From Candidatus Kouleothrix ribensis (GTDB taxonomy: Bacteria > Chloroflexota > Chloroflexia > Chloroflexales > Roseiflexaceae): a stretch of 64,000 bases of DNA. Made by a program: the position numbers and the translations under genes. The DNA lies in the NCBI GenBank assembly GCA_016722075.1, contig JADKGW010000001.1, positions 3,968,001 through 4,032,000 on the forward strand, written 5' to 3'. The notes under the pieces are model-generated. The model saw only the letters and a program-made list of their open reading frames with translations, did not search any database and had not been told where the DNA came from. Every line of letters starts with the position of its first letter. The first letter of the stretch is position 1. Below, one piece after another: positions 42,796 to 53,259 of this stretch.

Positions 42796-45700
42796 ATGCC
42801 GCGCATCTTCGATAACATCGAGCGCTCGCTCCTGCCCGCGCTCCAGCAGACGCTGCATGTCGCCGATCGGGCCGATTTTTGTGTCGGCTATTTCAACCTG
42901 CGTGGCTGGAAGCAGATCGACTCATTGATCGATCGCTGGGCTGGCGGCCCAGAGCACTGCTGTCGCCTGCTGGTGGGCATGCAGCGCCTGCCGAAAGACG
43001 AACTGCGCGACGCTTTGAGTCTCAGCACGCGCGAGGGCGGTATCGATAACCAGACGGCGTTGCGCCTCAAGCGCAAGCTGGCCGAGGAGTTTCGCGAGCA
43101 GCTCACGGTTGGCGTGCCAACCGACGCCGACGAAGCGGGATTGCGCCGCCTGGCCGCGCAGATCCGTACAAAAAAGGTTGTCGTCAAGCTCTTCCTCAAG
43201 CACACGCTGCACGCCAAGCTGTATCTGCTGCATCGCTCTGACCCGATCAACCCGATCGTTGGCTACCTCGGCAGTAGCAATCTGACCTTCGCCGGCCTGT
43301 CGCATCAAGGCGAGCTGAACGTCGATGTGCTCGACCACGATGCCTGTCTCAAGCTCTCACGCTGGTTTGACGAGCGCTGGAGCGACCGCTGGTGTATCGA
43401 CATCTCCGACGAGCTGGCGCAGATTATCGACGAGAGCTGGGCGCGTGAGGCGTTGATTCCGCCCTACCACATTTATGTGAAGATGGCCTATCACCTCTCG
43501 CAGGAAGCGCGCGCCGGCCTGTCGACTTTCCGCATTCCGCGCGAGTTCGGCAATACCCTGTTCGACTTCCAGGCCGCAGCGGTCAAGATGGCCGCTCAGC
43601 ATCTCAATAAGCGCGGTGGCGTGCTGATCGGCGACGTGGTTGGCCTGGGCAAGACATTGATGGCCACTGCGTTGGCGCGGATCTTCGAAGACGACTTTTT
43701 CCTTGAGACGCTAATTATCTGCCCGAAAAACCTGGTGCGGATGTGGGAAGCCTACCGCGATCAGTATCGTCTGCGCGCCCGCGTGCTCTCGATCAGCCAG
43801 GTCACTCGCGAGCTGCCCAACCTGCGTCGCTATCGGCTGGTGCTGATCGACGAGAGCCATAACCTGCGCAATCGCGAAGGCCGGCGCTATCGCGCCATCC
43901 AGGAGTACATTCGCGAGAACGAAAGTAAGGTTATTCTGCTCTCGGCCACGCCCTATAACAAGACCTATCTGGATCTATCGGCGCAATTGCGCCTGTTTAT
44001 CGAAGAAGATCGCGATCTCGGGGTGCGCCCCGAGCGCCTGCTGCGCGAGCTGGGCGAGGCTGAGTTCAGCCGCCGCTTTCAGGCACCCATCCGCTCGCTC
44101 ATGGCCTTCGAGCGCAGCGAGTATGCCGACGACTGGCGTGAGCTGATGCGCCTGTTCATGGTGAGGCGTACCCGCAGCTTCATCAAAGAGAATTATGCCC
44201 AGGCCGATCCGGCCACCGGGCGTGTGTTTCTCGCATATAGCGATAGTCGCCGCTCGTACTTTCCTGAGCGCCAGGCCCGCACACTGGCCTTCGCGATCGA
44301 CGACACCAACCCAGCCGACCAGTATGCTCGACTGTACGCACCGGCAGTGGTCGAGGCGATTGCCGGATTAGCACTGCCGCGCTATGGTTTGGGCGAGTAT
44401 GTTTCGACAACCGCCGAGCGCCGCGCCACCGCCGACGAAAAGCGCGTACTGGCCAACCTGTCGCGCGCAGGCAAGCGCTTAATGGGTTTCTGCCGCACCA
44501 ATCTGTTCAAGCGGCTCGAAAGCAGTGGGCAGGCGTTCCTCCAATCGATCGAGCGGCATGTGCTGCGCAACTATATCTTTCTCCATGCGATCGATGCAAA
44601 CTTGCCGATCCCGATCGGCACACAAGACGCTGGGCTGCTCGATAGCCGGATCTACGATGAGGATGTGGACGCCACGCTCGCCAACCCGCGCCGGTTCGAG
44701 GAAGATGATGATGGGCAGGCCGAGAGCGAGGATCGGCTCGCCGGCACACTGCGCAGCGAGGCGGATTTCAAAGGCCGTGCGGCAACAGTCTACACCGAGT
44801 ACGCCGGCGCATATCGCCGCCGTTTCACATGGGTACGCCCCGAGCTATTTAGCGCACCGCTCGCGCGCGATCTGCGCAAAGATACCCAGGCCTTGCTGCG
44901 AGTCTTAGATCAGTGCGGTAGCTGGAATACGCGTTCCGATGCGAAGCTCAGCGCGCTGGTCGATTTGCTCACAACTATCCATCCTGAGCAGAAGGTGGTG
45001 GTGTTCACCCAGTTCGCCGACACGGTACGCTACCTTGCTGAGCAACTCGCAGCCTTCGGGATCGGCGCGAGTGCTGGTGTTACCGGCGACTCGGATGATC
45101 CCACGACACTGGCCTGGCGCTTTAGCCCCGAAAGCAATGGCCGGCGCGCCGAGGTGCCGCCCGAGCACGAGCTGCGCGTGCTGATCGCCACCGATGTGCT
45201 GAGCGAGGGCCAGAACCTGCAAGATGCGCATATCGTCGTCAATTACGATCTGCCATGGGCGATCATTCGGCTGATCCAACGCGCCGGCCGCGTCGATCGC
45301 ATTGGCCAGCGCTCAGAGCAGATTGTGTGCTACACCTTTCTGCCGGCAGAGGGCGTCGAGCGCATCATTCGTTTGCGCGCGCGCATCCGGCAGCGTCTCC
45401 AGGCGAATGCCGAGGTGATTGGCACCGACGAGGCATTTTTCGAGGACGATCAGAACGACCAGGTTATCCGCGATCTGTTCACCGAGAAAGCCAATGTGCT
45501 CGAAGGCGATGCTGATAGCGAGATCGATCTGGCATCGTATGCTTACCAGATCTGGAAAAACGCGATTACGGCCGAGCCAAAATTGCAGCAGATTATCCCA
45601 GATCTACCGGCAGTGGTGTACGCCTCGAAAGACTTGCGCACCTTCCGTGCTGGGCTGGGTGATCTCAGTGATTCAGCCAGCCGCGCGCTGGTTGCGCCCG

Positions 45701-46227
45701 AAGGCGTGCTGGTGTATGTGCGCACCGCCGAAGGCAACGACGCGCTCGCCTGGGTCGACACCCAGGGGCGCAGTGTCACCGAATCCCAGCTCGCGATTCT
45801 CAAAGTTGCCGAGTGTACCCCGCAGACTCCCGCCCAGCCGCGTAACTCGTTGCACCATGAACTCGTTCAACAAGGTGTAGCATTGATCGCCCAGGAGGAA
45901 CGCGCGATTGGTGGCGGCCTTGGTCGGCCCTCCAGCGCGCGCTTTCGCGTGTATGAGCGGCTTAAGCACTATGCCGAGCAGATTCGCGGCACCTTGTTCG
46001 ACATCCAGGAGCTGCATCGGGCGATTGAAGAGATCTATCGCTATCCATTGCGAACTACTGCCGTCGATGTGCTCAACCGGCAACTGCGCAGCGGCATTAG
46101 CGATGCGGATCTGGTACAGCTCGTGCTGGCGCTGCGCGATGAAGATCGGCTGTGCTTGATCCAGGAAGAAACAACCAGCCGTGAGCCGCAGATTATTTGT
46201 TCCATGGGCTTGTTTGCTCACCGCTGA
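42796..46227 (+). CDS. PLD-nuclease/SNF2 helicase fusion, defence-type
   Basis: 1143 residues. Residues 1-210 are a phospholipase-D-like domain with one HKD-type motif: HAKLYLLHR followed by GYLGSSNLTFAGLSHQGE. Residues about 260-500 are SNF2/superfamily-2 helicase lobe 1: GDVVGLGKTLMATAL near 278-292, DESHNLRNREG near 352 and LLSATPYNKT near 382. Lobe 2 spans about 725-840: VVVFTQFADTVRYLAEQL, LIATDVLSEGQNLQDAHIVV and RAGRVDRIGQ. The 300 residues after it have no recognised fold. By analogy with restriction systems it would move along DNA and cut through the PLD dimer. Stop codon 37 bp before the methyltransferase start, so the two genes form an operon. Confidence 0.88.
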   Translation: MPRIFDNIERSLLPALQQTLHVADRADFCVGYFNLRGWKQIDSLIDRWAGGPEHCCRLLVGMQRLPKDELRDALSLSTREGGIDNQTALRLKRKLAEEFREQLTVGVPTDADEAGLRRLAAQIRTKKVVVKLFLKHTLHAKLYLLHRSDPINPIVGYLGSSNLTFAGLSHQGELNVDVLDHDACLKLSRWFDERWSDRWCIDISDELAQIIDESWAREALIPPYHIYVKMAYHLSQEARAGLSTFRIPREFGNTLFDFQAAAVKMAAQHLNKRGGVLIGDVVGLGKTLMATALARIFEDDFFLETLIICPKNLVRMWEAYRDQYRLRARVLSISQVTRELPNLRRYRLVLIDESHNLRNREGRRYRAIQEYIRENESKVILLSATPYNKTYLDLSAQLRLFIEEDRDLGVRPERLLRELGEAEFSRRFQAPIRSLMAFERSEYADDWRELMRLFMVRRTRSFIKENYAQADPATGRVFLAYSDSRRSYFPERQARTLAFAIDDTNPADQYARLYAPAVVEAIAGLALPRYGLGEYVSTTAERRATADEKRVLANLSRAGKRLMGFCRTNLFKRLESSGQAFLQSIERHVLRNYIFLHAIDANLPIPIGTQDAGLLDSRIYDEDVDATLANPRRFEEDDDGQAESEDRLAGTLRSEADFKGRAATVYTEYAGAYRRRFTWVRPELFSAPLARDLRKDTQALLRVLDQCGSWNTRSDAKLSALVDLLTTIHPEQKVVVFTQFADTVRYLAEQLAAFGIGASAGVTGDSDDPTTLAWRFSPESNGRRAEVPPEHELRVLIATDVLSEGQNLQDAHIVVNYDLPWAIIRLIQRAGRVDRIGQRSEQIVCYTFLPAEGVERIIRLRARIRQRLQANAEVIGTDEAFFEDDQNDQVIRDLFTEKANVLEGDADSEIDLASYAYQIWKNAITAEPKLQQIIPDLPAVVYASKDLRTFRAGLGDLSDSASRALVAPEGVLVYVRTAEGNDALAWVDTQGRSVTESQLAILKVAECTPQTPAQPRNSLHHELVQQGVALIAQEERAIGGGLGRPSSARFRVYERLKHYAEQIRGTLFDIQELHRAIEEIYRYPLRTTAVDVLNRQLRSGISDADLVQLVLALRDEDRLCLIQEETTSREPQIICSMGLFAHR

Positions 46228-46264
46228 GCGAGTCGCCGCCGGCTGAAACGCAGGAAATGATTAC

Positions 46265-49200
46265 ATGGCCATTGATGTCACGCGCATCCGCGCGGCCTTG
46301 CAGACGTTCGATCTGCGCGCGCTGTTTGTCGAAGAACTTGGCTGGAGCAACCCCAGAAATGCCCAGCCGGTTCAATGGAATATAAAAGACGTCCCTGTAC
46401 GACGCCGCGAGATCGCCAATCTCTCCGGCGTCGTTGTTTTTGAGGTGACGATCGATAACGGTGCGATCCCCGACGAGGCGCTGCGCCGCGCGATTGCGAA
46501 CGATGTTGCACAGCTTCATCTCGAAAACCTCTTGATCTTTTTGAATGCCGAGCGCACGAGCAGCCTGTGGTACTGGGTCAAGCGCGAGGGCGGCAAGACG
46601 TTTCCACGCCGGCATACCTTCGTGCAGGGCCAGCCTGGCGACCTGCTGATCAGCAAGCTCAGCGCGATGTTTGTCGACATCAGCGAGCTGGACGCCAACG
46701 GCAATATTCCGCTGGTCGATGTCGCAAAGCGATTGCGCCAGGCGCTCGACATCGAGCCAGTCACGCGCAAGTTCTTCGACTCGTTCAAAGAGCTGCACCA
46801 GACCCTGCTCGGCGCGATCGAGGGCATTGCCGACGAGCGCGAGCGGCGCTGGTATGCCTCGGTGCTGCTGAACCGGCTGATGTTCATCTACTTCTTGCAG
46901 CGCAAGGGCTTCCTCGACGGCGGCGACCACCAGTATTTGCAGCGCCGGCTCGAACAGAGCCAGGCGCGCGGTGTTGATCGCTTCTATACCGAGTTCCTGC
47001 GCGCGCTCTTTTTCGAAGGTTTCGCGCGGCCGAACGACCTGCGCGACCCGAGTGCTGCGAAGCTGATCGGCGATATTCGCTACCTCAACGGCGGCCTCTT
47101 CTTGCCGCACCAGGTCGAGCAGCACAACACCGCCATCGCCATCCCCGACGCGGTCTTCGCGCGCATCCTGGATCTGTTTGCAGCCTATTCGTGGAATCTC
47201 GACGATACGCTTGGCGGCGACGATAACGAGATCAATCCGGCGGTGCTGGGCTACATCTTCGAGAAGTACATCAACCAGAAAGCCTTCGGCGCCTACTACA
47301 CGCGCCCTGAGATCACCGAGTATCTGTGTGAGCAGACCATCCACTGCCTGATCCTCGATGCGGTGAACGCAGCCCTGCCGCCTGGCACCAAGCCATACGA
47401 CTCGGTTGGCGATCTGCTGCTGAGCGCGAGCGCATCGACATGCCGGCTGCTGCTGCTCAAGACCCTGCCGGACTTAAGGCTGATCGACCCGGCCTGCGGC
47501 TCGGGCGCGTTCCTGGTGGCAGCCATGAAGACCTTGATCGAAGTGTATAGCGCGCTGGTCGGCAAGATCAAGTTCGTGAAAGACCACACGCTCAGCGCCT
47601 GGCTGGCCGGGGTCGAGCGCAATCACCCCAGCATCGATTACTTCATCAAGAAGCAGATCATCACCAACAACCTGTTCGGCGTGGACATCATGGCCGAGGC
47701 GACCGAGATCGCGCGGCTGCGCCTGTTCCTGGCGCTGGTCGCCTCGGCCCAGAAGGTCAGCGACCTGGAGCCGCTGCCGAATATCGATTTCAACATTCTG
47801 GCCGGCAACTCGCTGATCGGGCTGCTGCGCGTCGACGAGCGCAAGGCCGATGCACAGCAGGCCGTGCAGATGAATATGTTCCAGAAGCCCTACCGCGAGA
47901 TCGTGGCCGAGAAGAACCGGCTGATCGCCAGCTACCGCAACGCCGCCGAGCGCCTGAAATCCGAAGATCTGAGCGCGCTGCGCGACGACATCCAGCGCCA
48001 CCGCGACGAGGCCGCCGATCTGCTCGACGACCTGCTGCTGTCGGAGTTCCAGGATCTCAAGATTCGCTACGAGCAGGCAACCTGGGATGCGGCTAAAGGC
48101 AAAGAGGGCAAGCCGATCCGCCGCGCGCTGACAAAGGACGATATTCGCGCGCTCCAGCCGTTCCACTGGGGCTATGAGTTCGACGAAGTAATCAACGAGC
48201 GCGGCGGCTTCGATGCGATTATTACGAATCCGCCGTGGGAAGTATTCCAAACCGATGAGAAGGAGTTCTTTCAAGAGTACGAGTCAGCTATCTATAAGAA
48301 GAAGCTTCGTCTTGAGGATTGGAAAAAGCAGCAAGCCATCTTAATGCAAGATCCGATTATCTGCCAGGCCTGGCTTAATTATGTCAGCCGATTCCCTCAT
48401 GTCGTAAGCTACCTCAAAACGGCATCTCAATTTAAGAATCAAATATCAATGATTGATGGGCGAAATGCTGGTTCAAAAGTAAATCTTTACTCGTATTTTG
48501 TAGAGCAATGCTTTAATCTTTTGCGACAGGAAGGGCAATGCGGGATCGTTGTACCCAGCGGTGTCTATACAGATCTGGGTACAAAACAATTGCGAGAATT
48601 GCTTTTTACACAAAGTGTGGTTCGCTACCTTCTGACGTTGTCTAACGAGCGTTTCTTGTTTGAGGGTGTACACCACAGTTTCAAATATAGTTTGCTAGTA
48701 TTCGAGAAAGGAGGCGTAAGTGACTTATTCTCGGCAGCCTTTCGCATCAATCCACGCGAGGCTATTGCTGCGGATCAACTTGATAGCTTCCTGAACACTG
48801 ATAATAACCTAATCATGATCAGCACCGATTTAGTGCGACGTCTCTCCCCCGATACCCTTTCCGTTATGGAGTTCCGCAGTCCAGCAGACATCACAATTGC
48901 CGAGAAATTGTTGCGGCATCCTTTGCTGGGACAAAAGCAGATCAATACCTGGAACCTTGCTCTAACCAGCGAGTTCAACATTACTAGCGATGGCCGGCTC
49001 TTCGAAACAACAGAGGTGCCTGGATACCTGCCACTCTTTACTGGAAAAATGTTCAATCAATTCACCCTGACAAGCGAAAACTCAGGTTACTGGATTGATG
49101 AGAAAAAAGGGCGTGCGACAATCCTCCACAAGATCCCCGATATAGGCCAGAAGATGGACTACCAGGGTTATCGCTGGATTCATAGGCGTATCGCGCGCAA

Positions 49201-50206
49201 CACAGACTCGCGTACTTTCATCACAACAATCGCCCCGCCGATGGTCTTTTCGGAGGTGAATAGTACAACACTTCAAGTTCAGACAACCGGTATTACTAAC
49301 GCGCAGCAACTTTATCTCTGTGCGGTCTGCAATAGCTATGTGCTTGATTGGATGCTGCGCCAAAAAGTTGCGGCGACGCTCAACATGTTCTATATCTACC
49401 AGCTCCCAGTCCCACGCCTGACCGAGCGCGACGCAGCCTTCGCTCCTATCGTCGAGCGCGCCGCCAAGCTGATCTGCACTACGCCCGAGTACGATGAGCT
49501 GGCGCGCGAGGTCGGGCTTGGCGATCACACTGCCGGCGTCACCGAGCCAGCCGAGCGATTGAAGCTACGCGCTGAGCTAGACGCGATGGTCGCGCACCTC
49601 TACGGCCTGAGCGAGGCCGAGCTGACCCATATCCTCGGCACCTTCCCGCTGGTCGAGCAGGCCCAGAAAGACGCCGTGCTGATCGAGTATCGCCGGCTCG
49701 CGCCGCACCCCGACGACGCCCAGCTGGCCGCGCTGATCGCCAATGGCGAGAGCGACCGGGTCGAGTTCAAGGTCGCCGCGCTGTGGAACCCCAAGACCAA
49801 CCAGAAAGACGGCAGCATGCGCGAGAACGTGGTGCAGGGCGTGGCCGCATTCCTCAACAGCGCCGAGGGCGGCGCGCTGATCCTGGGCGTCGAGAACGCC
49901 ACGAATCGCGTGGTCGGCCTGGCGCAGGACTACGTCGCCGCCAATCCGCAGAAGCACGACCGCGACGGCTACGAGCTATGGCTGCGCGACGCGATCGGCA
50001 CCAGCCTGGGCCAGGCGGTCGGCGTGTACTACAGCGTCAGCTTCCACAGCATCGGCGGCGCGGATGTCTGCCGCATCCTGGTGCGCCCGGCGGCCAGCCC
50101 GGCCTACTACAACGGCGACCTGTATGTGCGCATCGGCAACGGCAAGAAGAAGCTCAACGCGCAGCAGGCCATGGAATACGTGACGCAGCGGTGGAAAGCA
50201 TCCTAG
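46265..50206 (+). CDS. Large N6-adenine DNA methyltransferase with C-terminal AlbA/Schlafen-like domain
   Basis: 1313 residues; AGGAA precedes the ATG. Residues 1-330 are an N-terminal helical region. The Rossmann methyltransferase core has TRPEITEYL, SAM-binding motif I DPACGSGAFLVAAM near 408 and catalytic motif IV ITNPPWEVF near 655 (gamma class, Eco57I/PglX style). Residues about 660-1045 are the predicted target-recognition region, encoded by conspicuously AT-rich DNA. Residues about 1155-1313 are an AlbA_2/Schlafen-type domain (ESDRVEFKVAALWN, VAAFLNSAEGGALILGVEN). The methyltransferase would mark self DNA for the upstream PLD-helicase. An AlbA_2 fusion to such an enzyme is unusual; it may bind DNA or nucleic acid. 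Confidence 0.88.
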   Translation: MAIDVTRIRAALQTFDLRALFVEELGWSNPRNAQPVQWNIKDVPVRRREIANLSGVVVFEVTIDNGAIPDEALRRAIANDVAQLHLENLLIFLNAERTSSLWYWVKREGGKTFPRRHTFVQGQPGDLLISKLSAMFVDISELDANGNIPLVDVAKRLRQALDIEPVTRKFFDSFKELHQTLLGAIEGIADERERRWYASVLLNRLMFIYFLQRKGFLDGGDHQYLQRRLEQSQARGVDRFYTEFLRALFFEGFARPNDLRDPSAAKLIGDIRYLNGGLFLPHQVEQHNTAIAIPDAVFARILDLFAAYSWNLDDTLGGDDNEINPAVLGYIFEKYINQKAFGAYYTRPEITEYLCEQTIHCLILDAVNAALPPGTKPYDSVGDLLLSASASTCRLLLLKTLPDLRLIDPACGSGAFLVAAMKTLIEVYSALVGKIKFVKDHTLSAWLAGVERNHPSIDYFIKKQIITNNLFGVDIMAEATEIARLRLFLALVASAQKVSDLEPLPNIDFNILAGNSLIGLLRVDERKADAQQAVQMNMFQKPYREIVAEKNRLIASYRNAAERLKSEDLSALRDDIQRHRDEAADLLDDLLLSEFQDLKIRYEQATWDAAKGKEGKPIRRALTKDDIRALQPFHWGYEFDEVINERGGFDAIITNPPWEVFQTDEKEFFQEYESAIYKKKLRLEDWKKQQAILMQDPIICQAWLNYVSRFPHVVSYLKTASQFKNQISMIDGRNAGSKVNLYSYFVEQCFNLLRQEGQCGIVVPSGVYTDLGTKQLRELLFTQSVVRYLLTLSNERFLFEGVHHSFKYSLLVFEKGGVSDLFSAAFRINPREAIAADQLDSFLNTDNNLIMISTDLVRRLSPDTLSVMEFRSPADITIAEKLLRHPLLGQKQINTWNLALTSEFNITSDGRLFETTEVPGYLPLFTGKMFNQFTLTSENSGYWIDEKKGRATILHKIPDIGQKMDYQGYRWIHRRIARNTDSRTFITTIAPPMVFSEVNSTTLQVQTTGITNAQQLYLCAVCNSYVLDWMLRQKVAATLNMFYIYQLPVPRLTERDAAFAPIVERAAKLICTTPEYDELAREVGLGDHTAGVTEPAERLKLRAELDAMVAHLYGLSEAELTHILGTFPLVEQAQKDAVLIEYRRLAPHPDDAQLAALIANGESDRVEFKVAALWNPKTNQKDGSMRENVVQGVAAFLNSAEGGALILGVENATNRVVGLAQDYVAANPQKHDRDGYELWLRDAIGTSLGQAVGVYYSVSFHSIGGADVCRILVRPAASPAYYNGDLYVRIGNGKKKLNAQQAMEYVTQRWKAS
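48240..49400 (+). other. AT-rich specificity segment within the methyltransferase gene
   Basis: Between the NPPW motif and the QLPVPRLTERDAAF segment, codons change abruptly from GC-ending to AT-ending (for example TTA, AAA, ATT, TTT). The change reverses at about 49400. The reading frame is continuous. The segment coincides with the expected target-recognition domain, suggesting replacement by recombination from an AT-richer source. Confidence 0.7.
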
Positions 50207-50243
50207 CAGACGACAATGAGCGATAATCACAGAGAAGTAGATT

Positions 50244-50943
50244 ATGAGCGACACCGAGATTCGATCCATCACGCCAAACCTGCCAGAGTACTCAAATGCA
50301 CAGCACTTTGAAGGTGTTCACTGTTGGGGTACAGGGACGCAGACACACGCGGACGAACGCGGACAGCTACTCTACGTCCGCGTTCGTCCGTGCTCGTCCG
50401 CGTCCCAACCCCGTACGTCTGAACAGGTACAGCACTTTCTGCGGGTAGTACATGGCGTGTCCTACACGCTCTACCGCAGCAACTAACGACAAGGGCGTCG
50501 ATGTGGTGGCCCACATCGAGCTTGGCATCAGCTCGGTGCGCGAGGTTGTGCAGGTCAAGCGCCACAAAGGCAACATCAGCCGCCGCGTGCTCGACGAGCT
50601 GCGCGGCTCGCTGCACCGCTTCAACGCCGTACGCGGCACGATCATCACCATCGGCGACTTCTCCAGCGGCACCAAGCAGGCCGCGTTTGAGCGCGGCGCG
50701 GCGCCGATCACGCTGATCGACGGCGAGAAGCTGCTAAACCTGCTCAGGCAGCACGAGATCGGCGTGAGCAAGAAGGCGATCGAGTACTTCGAGTTCGATC
50801 CGACCAAGCTTGCGCAGTTCGAGCTGACCGAGGGGGATGATCCGGCGGCGTAGCCGGAAGTAGAGAAGGTTGGGCTGGTGATTTTTGGCCATGAACAGGA
50901 ACAGTGGGAAGGGCTGAAAAAGCTGCCGGAGTATTACGAGTAA
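50244..50943 (+). pseudogene. Decayed Mrr-family restriction endonuclease gene
   Basis: The frame opening MSDTEIRSITPNLPEYSNAQ reaches GVSYTLYRSN and a stop at 50484-50486. The Mrr_cat core continues in another frame as DKGVDVVAHIELG, VREVVQVKRHKGN, RGTIITIGDFSSGTKQAAF and ITLIDGEKLLNLL. AACTAACGAC at the junction looks like a 4-base duplication; removing it joins ...YRSN to DKGVDVVAH. Catalytic Asp (GVD) and QVK are retained. After the TAG at 50851-50853 the same frame continues as PEVEKVGLVIFGHEQEQWEG, LKKLPEYYE to a TAA at 50941-50943. A 129-bp palindrome-bearing insertion interrupts the N-terminal part. Reading the ORF 50452-50853 as a short intact gene is the alternative. Confidence 0.55.
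50335..50405. repeat. 71-bp palindrome inside the Mrr remnant
   Basis: Arms of 30 bp (GGACGC...GAACGCGGAC and GTCCGCGTTC...GCGTCC, about 26 pairs) flank an 11-base loop. The surrounding 129-bp segment is bounded by ACAGCACTTT at 50300-50309 and 50429-50438, a 10-bp direct repeat, as if inserted as a small mobile element. Confidence 0.7.
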
Positions 50944-50980
50944 GGTCTGAATCAAAACATGATTCATCCCGAACTTAAGG

Positions 50981-51029
50981 AACCCCTCCCCCTGCCCCCT
51001 CCCCGTATCCTGGGAGGGGTTCTTTTTCT
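50981..51029 (+). terminator. Rho-independent terminator
   Basis: AACCCCTCCC (50981-50990) pairs with GGGAGGGGTT (51012-51021), followed by CTTTTTCT. It would end transcription of the defence-like operon. Confidence 0.7.
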
Positions 51030-51030
51030 G

Positions 51031-51067
51031 CGTTGTGGTGCGGCGGCTGCGCCGCCGCACCACAACG
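51031..51067. repeat. Perfect 17-bp-stem hairpin
   Basis: CGTTGTGGTGCGGCGGC-TGC-GCCGCCGCACCACAACG. It resembles the TTTTGTTGTGCGGTGCC hairpin at 42437 on the far border of the locus. Confidence 0.85.
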
Positions 51068-51208
51068 CTACATCATGTTCCCCCGCTCCCCGCGGGGGAG
51101 CGGGGGCCAGGGGGTGAGGGGGATGCCGCATCAGAAAGGCTTCTATCGCGTATGATTAAATTCGGGATGTCCCATGTTTCACGATCGGTGCGCGATGCTA
51201 CACGCCGC

Positions 51209-53143
<1,935 letters not shown>

Positions 53144-53259
53144 AGTTGTGTGCTCACTCTTGTTCAGTGCGCGGTCGGCCGTCAGCAGCAAGCAGTTTGC
53201 AATGAACCCTCGATTTCACTGCGTTCTGCCTACTGGCGCCTGCCGGCCGCTTACTCGTC

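Larger units (their letters stand above)
50955..51179. mobile_element. MITE-like element of 225 bp
   Basis: Terminal inverted repeats of 24 bp: AAACATGATTCATCCCGAAC... (50955-50978) and its partner at 51156-51179 match at 20 of 24 positions. The interior holds two hairpins and a GGGGGAGCGGGGGCCAGGGG-like G-rich stretch but no coding sequence. It lies between the Mrr remnant and gyrB. Confidence 0.6.

Noticed and set aside
42796..50206. Assignment of the locus to DISARM or BREX
   Set aside because: No drmA, drmB, pglZ, brxC or other obligatory genes are present, and the PLD-helicase fusion plus AlbA-tailed methyltransferase does not fit those gene orders.
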